DNA from: Oscheius sp. JU75
Lineage: Eukaryota > Nematoda > Chromadorea > Rhabditida > Rhabditidae
Assembly: GCA_037178855.1 (NCBI GenBank)
Contig: JASJZC010000006.1
Coordinates: forward strand, 186,001-250,000
DNA length: 64,000 nt
Reading direction: 5' to 3'
A program made the position numbers and the translations under genes. Position 1 is the stretch's first letter. Every line of letters begins with the position of its first letter. The notes under the pieces are model-generated. The model was not told where the DNA came from. It searched no databases and saw only the letters and a list, made by a program, of their open reading frames with translations. Positions 10,401-19,775 of this stretch are shown one piece after another.

Positions 10401-12517
10401 GCGACGAACCTTTAGAGTTTTCCCCGAGACGTTACGGGTACGTCTTTTCGTTGAAATGGCCTAATGGTCTCTTGTCTGGCGTTCAAACGTCGCCGAGGGT
10501 CTTTGGTGTTGGATTCCCGCCCGGACAAGACTTTTTGTTCTTGACTGTCAGGTGTTTTCGAGGTTACGAATCTGCCCTCTGTTTTGCTAAAAAAATGTAT
10601 GTGAAACAGAAACTTCCTAATAATCTTCCAGAAACAAGTTCATTCTCTCCAACAAGCCAATGAAACTCTTCAGAAGAAGGTAGAAGTCACCAAGAATGAC
10701 TTGACAGAAATTATTCTCTATCTGAAGAACACGATTGAAGAAAAGGATGAGGATGTGGGTTAACCGTTCAATTAGAACTTTTATTCAGATTGCTCGTCTG
10801 GAAGAAATTCTGTCTCAACAGGACAAAACAAGGAGAGAGGCTCTCCAGAAGGAGAGGGCCGAAAGTGACGAGAAGACCAGGGCTCTGAACGTGGAAAGGG
10901 ATGGACTGAAGACACAGATCATTATGATTAGTGGGTAACTGACCAAGTAGACACTGATTGTGTTTAGGCACCCAGTTGGGGAATCAAGAAAGGCTCATGG
11001 TCGGAATAGAGACACTGAAAGACGAAGTTGAGAGCCTAAAGGAGGTAGTCGAGGAACAGAAGAGGGTTATTGAACAGAATGAGACACGTGAGAGGATGGT
11101 TAGGATAATGGCAAAGGAGAGGTAAGCCTCTGTCTTAAGCTTTTCTGTTATTTTCATTTCCAGCGTGCGCCACGAAATGTCAGAAGAGCTACGTCTCGAG
11201 ATAGACAACACTAGAGAACAGTTACAGCTGGAAAGGGACTCTCAGACCCTTATGAACCAGAAGGTAGTCCTTCTCCTGACTCTACTAGACTCTCTATAGG
11301 TTATCGAGCACCTCCAGAAGAATGTCATCCAGTTGACAGAGGAAAAGCGATGTCTTTCGGGAAAGATCAAAGAGAAGGATGAAGAACTGAGTACAGAACT
11401 CGGAATGCGCCAGGAGATTGAGAAGGAAAGAAACCATTTGAGGAGACTCTTGGAAAGGTTTCTCACCCGTATTGCCTCGGTAACTTTTAAGATCTTCGTC
11501 CACCGCGGAAAAATCTCTGAAAGACATGAAAAAAAGGCTTCTGGAAGCGGAAAATAAGAAGAAGAAGATTCTGGAAGAACAATTAGAACTGAAGACTGTT
11601 TTGGAGACACAGGTCCCAATGTGGCTCACCCATACTGTCTCGTTTTCAGATTTCTGAGCAGAGAGAACTTCTTCTAAATGCGAACAAACGCTGTGACCGT
11701 CTCGAGAAGTCGCTTCTCCACGAGAAGGAATCCCGACAAGCTACCGTAACCGCTCATTCTTCCCAAAACTCTAAAATCCTGGAACTCAAAAGTTTTCTGA
11801 CCCACTGTCTGGCAACCGATCCCGCCCCGGATCTGGTTCTCGGAGAGAGTCGCACAGCCATTTTTGGACAACTTGCTCTCATAGTCAGCCAAATTCCAAC
11901 AGTACAATAAAACCTACAGTATCTGGTTTCCAAATCCTGTCAAGCATGGCCATGCTGAGAGATAAGACTTGTCTATTGGTGGTTCCGTTATAGCTGAGAC
12001 GCGGGTCGGTCCATGTCTGACGGAAGTAGCAACTGAACTGGAAGGTCTGGAAGAGAGAAGTTAAACGAAAAAGCCTAAACCTCTCTGTCTGTCTCTCTAT
12101 CCCTCTGTCTTTGTGCCTCTCAGTCTCTTTGTCCCCTTCGTCTCTCACAACTCACATTTTTCAGCTCAGACACAGGTCCCATCGTGTTGACCATGATGTC
12201 TATGAAGACTTTGGTGGGCTCTTTGCCTAAAATTCCCCCATAGCCAATAGTTTTGCTTGACCCTTACTGTTGAACCCGGGTTGGAAGAGACGGTTATAGT
12301 TTTGGAGCACGTTGTCCAGTAGGTAACTGACATTTTGGGCCACGTCTACTGTTCTGAAAACTGACAGTGACAGTGACAGTGACTCCTACCTTCTGACTCT
12401 CCTCCCAGCTTCAGTACCATTGACGGGCCAGGACCCCTTTCTAAACTTGGCGCTTTCAATCCGAAACAGAAACTCTGCCAATAGAGGACAGGGTAGAAAT
12501 GCTAGAAACAGCAGCAT
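7437..12517 (-). CDS. GABA-A/glycine-type Cys-loop receptor subunit with a gene-bearing intron
   Basis: Pentameric ligand-gated ion channel subunit at the neuronal or muscle membrane. Exons 1-4 (12517-12390, 12353-12268, about 12210-12160, 12046-11918) encode a signal peptide (MLLFLAFLPCPLLA), LLDNVLQNYNRLFQPGFN, VNTMGPVSEL, FRQTWTDPRL and RIWKPDT. The latter joins in phase 0 to FFWNGARSYIHTM at 8944. The Cys-loop is CSMAMGRYPLDKQAC (13 residues between cysteines). M1, M2 (GDRMGMGITSVLTMVL) and M3 follow; the M3-M4 loop is spread over small exons, and M4 (ALPLSFVFVVLIYYHFYV) ends just before the stop at 7437. M2 is preceded by GDR where vertebrate anion channels have PAR, as in nematode LGC-37/LGC-38/GAB-1-like subunits. 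The ~2,973-bp intron 11917-8945 contains two genes on the other strand. Confidence 0.92.
9013..9026 (+). promoter_or_regulatory. Heat-shock element upstream of the small HSP
   Basis: CTCTAGAAGATTC contains GAA-nn-TTC preceded by a near-match CTC two bases before. This is three alternating 5-bp units of an HSF1 site with one mismatch. It lies ~80 bp upstream of a TATA box and ~190 bp upstream of the start codon. Confidence 0.6.
9105..9112 (+). promoter_or_regulatory. TATA box of the small HSP gene
   Basis: TATAAATA, about 100 bp upstream of the ATG at 9214. A pyrimidine-rich stretch ending TTTTACAG, a possible trans-splice acceptor, lies just before the start. Together with the heat-shock element it makes an autonomous promoter inside the channel intron. 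Confidence 0.6.
9214..10012 (+). CDS. Small heat-shock protein (alpha-crystallin family), nested
   Basis: ATP-independent cytosolic chaperone. Exons 9214-9322, 9358-9511 and 9832-10012 join in phases 1 and 2. The first donor is TGTACC after NT; using the later GAG|GTAAAG would hit a stop. About 147 residues. The N-terminal arm (MFDEVNRDMRYW) is followed by the crystallin domain: NQFGVQLDVSHFKPEELKV, then HVLTIEGNHE, and FQRKWTLPDDVDVESV ending LDAQGRLAIQAPK, the usual G-x-L-x-I strand. The C-terminal extension has the IPIQ form of the I-x-I/V tail. Intron 2 holds a GAGACAG simple repeat. The gene lies antisense within the channel gene. It is closest in look to the HSP-12/HSP-16/SIP-1 group of nematodes. 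Confidence 0.93.
10178..11910 (+). CDS. Coiled-coil protein, nested in the channel intron
   Basis: Exon 1 (10178-10240, MPPRVREKQTIDEGAELLRVQ) joins in phase 0 to 10632-10754. Further exons begin at 10789, ~10969, ~11164, ~11300, ~11496 and ~11650 and end at TAA 11908-11910. Nearly the whole ~350-residue product is heptad-like helix rich in E, K, L and R (for example TEIILYLKNTIEEKDEDIA). The head-domain layout, an opening helix then 'YLK...I.EKDE.I..LE', resembles ciliary coiled-coil proteins of the BBOF1/CFAP157 type, but that is weak evidence and nematodes have no motile cilia. Intron 1 was enlarged by a two-headed tRNA-like element. The stop lies 8 bases from the antisense channel exon at 11918. 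Confidence 0.75.
10305..10590 (+). repeat. Two-headed tRNA-like element, copy 1
   Basis: In intron 1 of the coiled-coil gene. It reads: antisense B-box-like GGAATCGTACCCGGGA; spacer with CCCGAGACGTTACGGGT; sense A-box-like TGGCCTAATGGTCTC; sense B-box-like GTTGGATTCCCGCCC; tail GTTTTCGAGGTTACGAATCT. It is the most diverged full copy; its antisense A box is poor. Confidence 0.65.
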
Positions 12518-14225
12518 TTTTAAAAGTTCCAATAGCCTGTTGTGCCCACTTTTTGAGCGATAAATCCTCCCAGGGGAGCTCTCATTCTTCGCAGCTTTGA
12601 CGTGTTGAAAGAGGCTATCAGGGCTTTGTCTCCAGGGAAGAGGAAAGGAAATCTTCTGTATTGTGAACTCATGCAACTGTTCCATACCCTCTCCTCTCAC
12701 TTGTCAGTTAGAGCCCTTAATGGACAGAGACGTCAGGGCTCCCTTCGGGATGTTGGAGGATGGGCATCAAAATTTCCAGGTCACTCATACATTTCTCAGC
12801 TTTACGATGTTCTACAGAGTGTAGATCAGACCCAGGGCTACAACTTTGCAAAATGTTCCATAGCTTGAAAATGCATCGATCACAGTGAAAAGCCCAAATT
12901 TCCTGTATTGTAAGATAAAGATACGATGTTTACGACTTCGGAGCAAGTTTTCCCTGTGACCGAAGTATTTACAAGCTTCACGGTATTAACAATATTGCAA
13001 ATTTGCAGCCCTTGATCTGATCTACAACTGTGCGAAACATCATAAGGCCAAAAAATGTATGGATGAACTGGGAAATTGACCTTTTGCATACAAAGTTCCT
13101 AAGTTAGAGGCTCACACCCGGAAAGAGACAATCGTCAATGGTAATCGCGCCCCATTCCGATTCCCTTCCCTGTCTATCTTAACCATGTTTTCCCGTTCAA
13201 ACACCCTTCATTTCTTTGCAAAAGTTCAAACTTTCCTCTCATTTTCCCTCAAGAACAACGATCAGTGAACTGCGAACAGTCGTCAGAGCACCCAGCCCAC
13301 TCTCTCCGAGGGAGAGCACGTTGTTTCTTTCCTTCTTATCAGACTACACGGGAATTTGACAGCTTCCTCCTTTAACTTCCCTTCATATTATGATCATTTT
13401 TCTCTTTTCTAAAAACTATAGAGTTCAAACTTTGTAGCACTCTGCTGACGGGAGGGGTCAAGTGTATGAGAAAGAGCACACACGCGGCCATGTGTCTTGG
13501 CAATGAGTTGAGTTCTTGGACGTGCTTTGGACCGGCAGAGCCTTTTAGTTCCTTTTCTTAAAGACCCCCTCTCTATAGCCTCATCTCTACATAACCTCCC
13601 TACAACAAAAATGGCTCTTTTCACCTCTTTATACGTTGGGCTTCATTTTCTCGAGGCCCCCTTTTTATTATGTCAAAACGAGGAATTCCTCAGAGCTTTG
13701 AGTCATTTTATTTCTAAAGAGCCTTTCAACATGACGTAGATCAAAATTTGGGACTTTGCCTAGCTATATGTATGTGACAACCGGCCATTTTTAGTTCCAG
13801 TACTGCGTTCTTTGACTGTTTCTGTTGCCTTCAACCATCATTGTACAAGCTCTTTTCTTGTCAAAACTTTTTCTCATCACCTCCATATAACGATACCTTT
13901 CTATAACGTCTGTACCAAAGGGTGACGCTATAGAGAGACAGTTCACTATGTTGGCATAACTTTTGCGACAGTTGACAAGCCCTTTTCACTACCTGGATTC
14001 TTTAAGAAAGCATACAGTTCACAAAACCGTAATCCATGCAAGAAAAAAATAAGAGTTCGTAACTTACAAGGCTTTTCTAAATTGCTTCTTGCCCTTGCTC
14101 CTAAAAATAAGAGTCTTTCCCAGAAAGTTTGTAAGGTTCTTGTCTTTTTGACTATTGAATCTTTCAAATACACTGCTTTCTCACTCTCCTCCCTTTTCTT
14201 TTTTAACCTGGCAGTCTCTTCAGAA
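12518..14225. other. Intergenic region between channel and SDR genes
   Basis: Contains the promoter side of both divergent genes and a foldback repeat (12765-13090). A pyrimidine tract and CTCTTCAG lie immediately before the SDR start codon at 14226, fitting an SL trans-splice acceptor. No coding exon or RNA gene is supported. Confidence 0.5.
12765..13090. repeat. Inverted repeat, ~95-bp diverged arms
   Basis: The left arm (12765-12860) reads through GATGTTCTACAGAGTGTAGA and GGGCTACAACTTTGCAAA. The reverse complement of 12975-13090 reads GATGTTTCGCACAGTTGTAG and GGGCTGCAAATTTGCAAT in the same order, about 75-80% alike by eye. The motif GCAAAGTTGTAGCCC (here reversed) also occurs near 49990, 50163 and 60758, so the arms share ancestry with other dispersed repeats. 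Confidence 0.6.
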
Positions 14226-15636
14226 ATGGCTTCCCTTCTCGCCGGAAAAGTTGCCGTGGTCACTGGAGGAGCATCTGGAATTGGCAGGGCCGTCTGTAAG
14301 AAGTTTGCTGAGCAGGGAGCCAAGGTTGTCGTCGTCGATGTTCAGAAAGATGCTGCCCAGAAGACGGCGCTGGAACTGGGAGGTGGACACAGTGCATTTG
14401 CGTGTGATGTTAGCAAGGTGCACTTTTTCAAAGACGTTATGAATTGTGAGATTTTACAGTCCGACCAGGTCAATGCCCTAAAAGATTATGCTCTCTCGCA
14501 GCATAAGGAAGTCACACTCGTGGTACATTGTGCCGGAATTACACAGGTTTCTATTACTGTTTTTTTTACTTTAGACAGAGACCAGCTGCCGATGGCAGCT
14601 TTGCAGCCCGTTTGGTCTTGGCTTAGTATTGATAACAGGCGCCTTCGCCGCTTCCCTAGTAACAAAAGTTGCCCCCACAGTCGACCTTTCACCTTGTCAC
14701 TTGACAGGAAATGACTTGTCAGAATTTTTGGGTATTAGTGTTGACATGCAATTGTGCGGACACCATGACAGACGGACGGACGGACACCATTAGTAAAGAG
14801 GATAGAGAGACAGAGAGACTTCATAGAGCATTTTCAGGATTCGACACTCCTCAAAATGACCGAGGACAAATTTGACAAAGTCATTGCCGTCAACCTCAAG
14901 GGAACCCATCTGGTCAATCAGGCTTTTTGCAAAGCTGCCGTCGAGAAGCAGAACAAGCTCTCCATTGTGAATTTTTCTTCGATTGTCGGCAAGACGGGTA
15001 ATTTCGGGCAGACAAACTATGCGGCCACGAAGGCCGGAGTCATTGGTTTCACCAAGTCTGCAGCGAAGGAACTGGCCAAGAAAGGAGTGAGAGTCAATGC
15101 CGTTCTGCCGGGATTTATCAAAACACCTATGACAGAGGCCATGCCGGCCAAGGTTAGTTTGGGTTCTTAGCTCTGTCTCTCTCCCTCCTGTTCTGAGAGT
15201 GAGATGCTGGGGCTGACCCCTAGAAGAGTTGTGTGGTCAGATTCTTCAATCAGGAAGACTACTGACTGTCTCTTTCTCTCTGGCTCTGATCTTCGACTGT
15301 CTCCTTTTGACTACTGACTATTGACTCTTGACTCTCTTTTTTTAACCCAGTACACTCTTCTCTCAGAAATTCTGTCTACATCGAATGTTGTGTTACCTGG
15401 ACTGACTGTCTCTTGACCGTCTCCCTAGACTGACTCTTGGACTTGTTTTTCTGACTCCCTCTACTTACTCCTCATCTAGTGTCATTTAGGTCCTCACAGA
15501 CATTGCTGCCGGCATTCCAATGGGCCGGATGGGAGAGTCAGAAGAACTGGCCAATGCTGCTCTCTTCCTCGCCTCAGATCTCTCAAGCTACGTGACAGGG
15601 ACTACTTTGGAGGTGGCTGGAGGTCTCAACGCCTAA
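14226..15636 (+). CDS. HSD17B8: Short-chain dehydrogenase/reductase, HSD17B8-like
   Basis: NAD(P)-dependent oxidoreductase. The HSD17B8 family acts as 17-beta-hydroxysteroid dehydrogenase and as the partner subunit of mitochondrial 3-oxoacyl-ACP reductase. Exons 14226-14417, 14460-14546, 14838-15152 and 15490-15636, all phase 0, give ~246 residues. The Rossmann motif is [13 protein letters not shown]. The NAG site is HCAGIT, as in HSD17B8 (SCAGIT). The catalytic region is VNFSSIVGK (Ser) and NYAATKAG (Tyr, Lys). The C-terminal [14 protein letters not shown] is typical. No clear mitochondrial presequence is visible. A carnitine acetyltransferase follows 350 bp downstream on the same strand, which could be an operon or simply a neighbour. 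Confidence 0.93.
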
Positions 15637-15724
15637 AAATTATATGCTGTGATCTTTCAAAGAGTGTCTTATTCGAATGCTTACAAAATTAGAAGAATTA
15701 AATTGAATACCTATTTGAGAACAA

Positions 15725-15835
15725 AAACATGTCTGTCTCTTTGTCTCTCTTCTCTCTGTCTCTCTGTCTTTCTCTCTCTCTCTGTCTGTCTCCCTGTCTC
15801 TCTCTCTCACTCTGTGACTGTCTACCTGTCTCGAT
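15725..15835 (+). repeat. CTCTGT-type simple repeat between SDR and CRAT
   Basis: Imperfect (TCTCTGTC)n on the + strand, about 110 bp, just after the SDR stop. It is of the same composition class as the intronic repeats of this window. Confidence 0.8.
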
Positions 15836-15986
15836 GCTATCACCCGCTCAGCTGTTCTCTATTCTCTTGTTTTTGTTGGTCTAGAGGCCGGGTACACTCT
15901 CTCTGCGTCTCTGTTCGACACAATCGGTTTCGCCTACCCGTCCTCTTAGTGCCTCTTTCCTTTATTTGACAAACCAAACCACGATA

Positions 15987-18900
15987 ATGCTTATAAAGAG
16001 GCTCACTGGACTCAAGGTAAGTGTTATCCACCAGATTCGATAACAATATATCACAACTACGGAATTAAAGCCCAAAAATTAGATTTGGGTACGAGTTGGG
16101 GTCAAAGTAATATTGGGTACAAGGTTATCTTACCTTCAAGTACACTATTCGTCCATTTTCCTTGAGTTTCCCCCAAGAAATCATCAATTTTTGGTGCTAC
16201 TACAGAGAAAACTGTTCGGGAAAGTACTCGTACTCTGAACCGGTCCACGGCCTGTTAAGACCTAACTAATATGGTGTCTGATAAGGCTACAGCGATCCCC
16301 ACGACTTCTCCCCTTTTTGTCGTGCATTTCCAGTCTTTTCCCTTAGTTTATAGTCTCAAATGAGTTAGAGAGACAAAGAAACAGAGAGACAGAGAGATAA
16401 AGAGAGAGAAAAAGACGGAGATCGAGAAGCAGAGAGGCAGAGAGACAGTCCTGTTATTCAACCAGTTTTCAGCCAGAAATGGGAAGAGTCCTGCTGTCAG
16501 CAGCTGCCAACAATGGTTCAGCCATTCCATCCCGGTTCCCCATTGCTCAGAAAAGAGGTAAACAGACCATTTTTGTTTTGAAATAGTGCTTTCCAGACTA
16601 TTCCACAGTAAAAACATACTCTAAGCTCCCAAAACTGCCTGTGCCGGATCCAAAGAACACCCTGAAACACTTTTTGGAATTTGCTCAGCCGCTCCAATCG
16701 CGGCAGGAGTTTGAACAGACCAAGAAGGTAATACTGTGAAAGAAATTTCATTAAAGTGGAGTTGAGACAGTAGCCGAGTTCATACAGAAAGAGCTCCCGA
16801 CTCTTCAGAAATTATTGACGGAGAGGGGAGAAAAGCTGAACAATTGGGTGAGTACTCTGTATGTATCTCTAAACCCATCCTACAGCTCACCCCCTGGTGG
16901 CTGAACATCGCCTATTTGGCTGCCAGAGACCCTCTACCTGTAGTCACATCGCCCGGAGTGCTTTTCCCGCATTTTCCATTTGACGGTGTCCAGGGACAGC
17001 TCGAATATGCGGCCAAGATCACCCTGGCTGGACTGCAGTTCTACCAGAACATCATCAAGTGAGTCCGGACTTCAAAAATTGGAAAACTTTTGGGCTGTAA
17101 CCATCCGAAACTGTCAGTTTTCAGCAAGAGACTGCCACAGGACATGGCAGGCAAGGATCCCTTTGACATGAGTCAGTACAACTTCCTCTTCGGCACGACT
17201 CGTGTCCCGAGGAAAGGAGTCGATGAGATTGTCTATGGTATCCAGAAGGAAAACAGACCTAGACACATCCTGGTCATGCACCATGGTCACGCCTTCCGTG
17301 TGCCTGTTCTAGACAGGAATGAAAGAGCCCTCTCCTTGGACCAGCTGGGCCAACAGTTTGAGGCTGTCCTCTCTCAGTCCGAGAAGAGAAATCGGGAACC
17401 GATTTCTATAGTCTCGTCGGACAACAGAGACAAATGGGCAGAGACGTATGAGGACTTGGAGAGGAATCCGAGAAATGCTGCCAACTTGAGAGCAATTGAG
17501 GATGCTCTCTTTGTTGTCTGTCTGGATCAGCCACACGAGCCGTTGACAGGATATACGGAGAAGGATGAGCAGGCTAGACAGGTGAGGGACACAGAGAAAC
17601 AGAGAGACAGAGGGATTGAGAGAGAGATAGAGAGACAGATGGATAAAAAAGTGAAGTATATCCAAAACTTGGATCGTGCTCAGCTCTATCGAAAACCCCC
17701 CCAGGAGCATGAAACGAGAATTTTGTTCCCGGCCGGAATCGAACCCGGGTCTGCAGGTTACTAGACAAGTGCGCTAACCGTTCGGCCAGTTGACAGAAAT
17801 TTTCCGAGACGGTATGGGTGCATCGTCTGATTCCCATGGCTAGTGGTTAACACTTTTGTCTGGCGTTCCACGTCACCGACGGTTGTTGGTTCGATCCCTG
17901 TCGGAAACAAATAGCATATTTTAAAGTTGTCTAAGATTTTCAAGGGCACTGAACACGATTCTGTCTCTTTTTTTTTGAGAAAAAATGGATCTCACCGATG
18001 TGGTGTAGAAGAAGTCCATAGGCCTCCCAAAACTTTCGCAGCTATTCCCATATTTAGTGGTTATGAACTTGGTGTTTTTTAGGGATTTCGAGGGTGCTGA
18101 CCACGAATCTGATCTCCATTTGTCTTTAAAGGGAGTGGCAATGAGAGACAGAGAGTAAGAGAGACAGACAGGCATAAAGACGATTTCAGAGTCTCCACGG
18201 TTCTGGAACAGCTAGCAACTCTTGCAATAGATGGTTTGACAAAACTGTCCAGTTTGTCATTGGACAGAACGGCTACTGCGGACTGACTTATGAGCACACT
18301 CCGGCCGAAGGGCCCCCAGTTGCCATGCTCATGAACTTTGTCTGTGACCAAATGTGAGTACTGTATATTTGGAAGGAATGAGCCCTTCTTTAGAGAGAAC
18401 AAGGATGCCCTGAAAGTACAGGGAGTGAGTCAGGTAGAGCCAGTAGAGAGACTGGAATTTTCCCTCAATGAGAACAATTTGGCTAGAATCAAGAAGAGCT
18501 CCAAGAAGATGGACATGTCAGTTTTCTTGACTAGTTTTGACAAGACGGGTTACAGTGTGGTCGACGACATTGAGATGGTGGCTTACTCTTACAAGCGGTA
18601 TGGAAAGAACTTCCCGAAATCCGTTAAGATCTCTCCGGACTCTTTCATCCAGATGGCTTTCCAGTTGGCTTTCTATAGGATTCATAAGAGCTGTAAGTGA
18701 ACATTCTCCCTGCCTCTATGTCTCTCTGCCCTTTTGTCACTGTCAAACCATCTTTCAGTTCCTCCAACCTACGAAACTGCCACTCTCCGTAAATTTGATG
18801 AAGGCAGGACAGAAAACATTCGTTCTCCCAACACCGCTGCTGAGAACTTTGTGAAAAAAATGTCCAAGGGAGATGTCCCCATGGCAGATCTTTATGATGC

Positions 18901-19388
18901 CTTGAAGACGGCTTGCGAGAGTCACAAGAAGTATACCGTGGGTCCAAAACTCAATCCTGAAATTGACAAAGATCTTCAGTTAGCCTGTATGAATGGCGCG
19001 GGAATGGATCGACACATCTTGGCGTGGAGACTCATAGCCTCGGAGAACAATCTTCCGGTGCCTTCGATTGCTCAGACCAATGTTTTCAAGCAGATGATGC
19101 ATTTCCAGGTCTCGACCAGTCAGGTGAGAGACAGAGAGAAGGGGCAAAGAGACTACCCTCTTCCAGGTCCCGACCCGCCACTTCATTCAAATGTGCTTCG
19201 GTCCCTCGGCCCCAGACTGCTACGGAATCTGTTACAATCCCCAGGAGAAGGAACTCCATTTTACTATTTCCACATTCCGTCATCAGGGTTCGACGAGCTC
19301 GAAGCGATATGCCAAGGAGCTCGAGAAGGCCCTTCAAGACATGAGCTCAGTCTGTACGAAGGCTCTCAAAGAGCAAGCTAAACTGTGA
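15987..19388 (+). CDS. CRAT: Carnitine O-acetyltransferase
   Basis: Transfers acetyl and short acyl groups between CoA and carnitine in mitochondria and peroxisomes. The first exon (15987-16016, MLIKRLTGLK) joins in phase 0 to an exon from 16472 whose own in-frame ATG at 16479 gives MGRVLLSAAANNGS. The longer form has a basic, acid-poor presequence. Family blocks: KLPKLPVPDPKNTL, LNNWLTPWWLNIAYL, SPGVLFPHFPF, DPFDMSQYNFLFGTTRVP, SLHGSGTASNSCNRWFDK, the catalytic-His motif GLTYEHTPAEGPPV, and SPDSFIQMAFQLAFYRIH. Late blocks are HFQVSTSQVPTRHFIQMCFG and CYGICYNPQEKELHFTI. It ends EQAKL, a PTS1-like peroxisomal signal. Ten or more exons; the 608-bp intron after DEQARQ (17581-18190) hosts a two-headed element. 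About 640 residues, close to family length. Confidence 0.95.
17690..17990 (+). repeat. Two-headed tRNA-like element, copy 2
   Basis: In a CRAT intron. The antisense unit has B box at 17734-17746 (GGAATCGAACCC) and A box at 17771-17788 (GCGCTAACCGTTCGGCCA). The spacer is TTTTCCGAGACGGTATGG. The sense unit has A box at 17837-17850 (TGGCTAGTGGTTAA) and B box at 17888-17898 (GGTTCGATCCC). The tail is TTTTCAAGGGCACTGAACAC. Neither unit has a pairing acceptor stem, so neither is a working tRNA. A second tail copy (GGGTGCTGACCACGAATCTG) lies at 18085-18112. Confidence 0.8.
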
Positions 19389-19499
19389 TACTGTAGGGAT
19401 ATATTTTTGCTTGTAAATATGTTTTTGGTCACTTTATGAGAGAGGCAGAGAGACAGTTGGACAAATACTGAATTAACATCGCGTTCAGCGACTTCGAAA

Positions 19500-19775
19500 A
19501 GCTTAGAATAGAAATGTAAAAGCACAAAATTTTCCGTGGCGGGATCGAACCCGGATCTTCAGATTACTAGACAAGCGCGCTAACTATTTGGCAGAAATTT
19601 GCCGAGACGGTACGAGTGCGCCGTTTCGATCAATGGCCTAGTGGCTAGCACTTGTGTCTGGTGTTCACATCTCACCGAAAGTTGTTGGTTCGATCCCAAC
19701 CGCAATCCAACTTTTTTGTTTTTAGTATCCAAGGGTTTTCGAAGTTGCTGATCCCGAATCTGAACTCTGTTTTGC
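19500..19775 (+). repeat. Two-headed tRNA-like element, copy 3
   Basis: Begins ~110 bp after the CRAT stop. Antisense B box GGGATCGAACCCGG and ATTACTAGACAAGCGCGCTA; spacer GCCGAGACGGTACGAGTG; sense A box TGGCCTAGTGGCTAGCAC; B box GTTGGTTCGATCCCAACC; tail GGGTTTTCGAAGTTGCTGAT then CCCGAATCTGAACTCTG. The same parts and order as the other copies. Confidence 0.8.

Noticed and set aside
17720..17905. Two divergent tRNA genes
   Set aside because: A and B boxes are present, but neither unit has a pairing acceptor stem or a normal anticodon arm, and the same pair recurs elsewhere.
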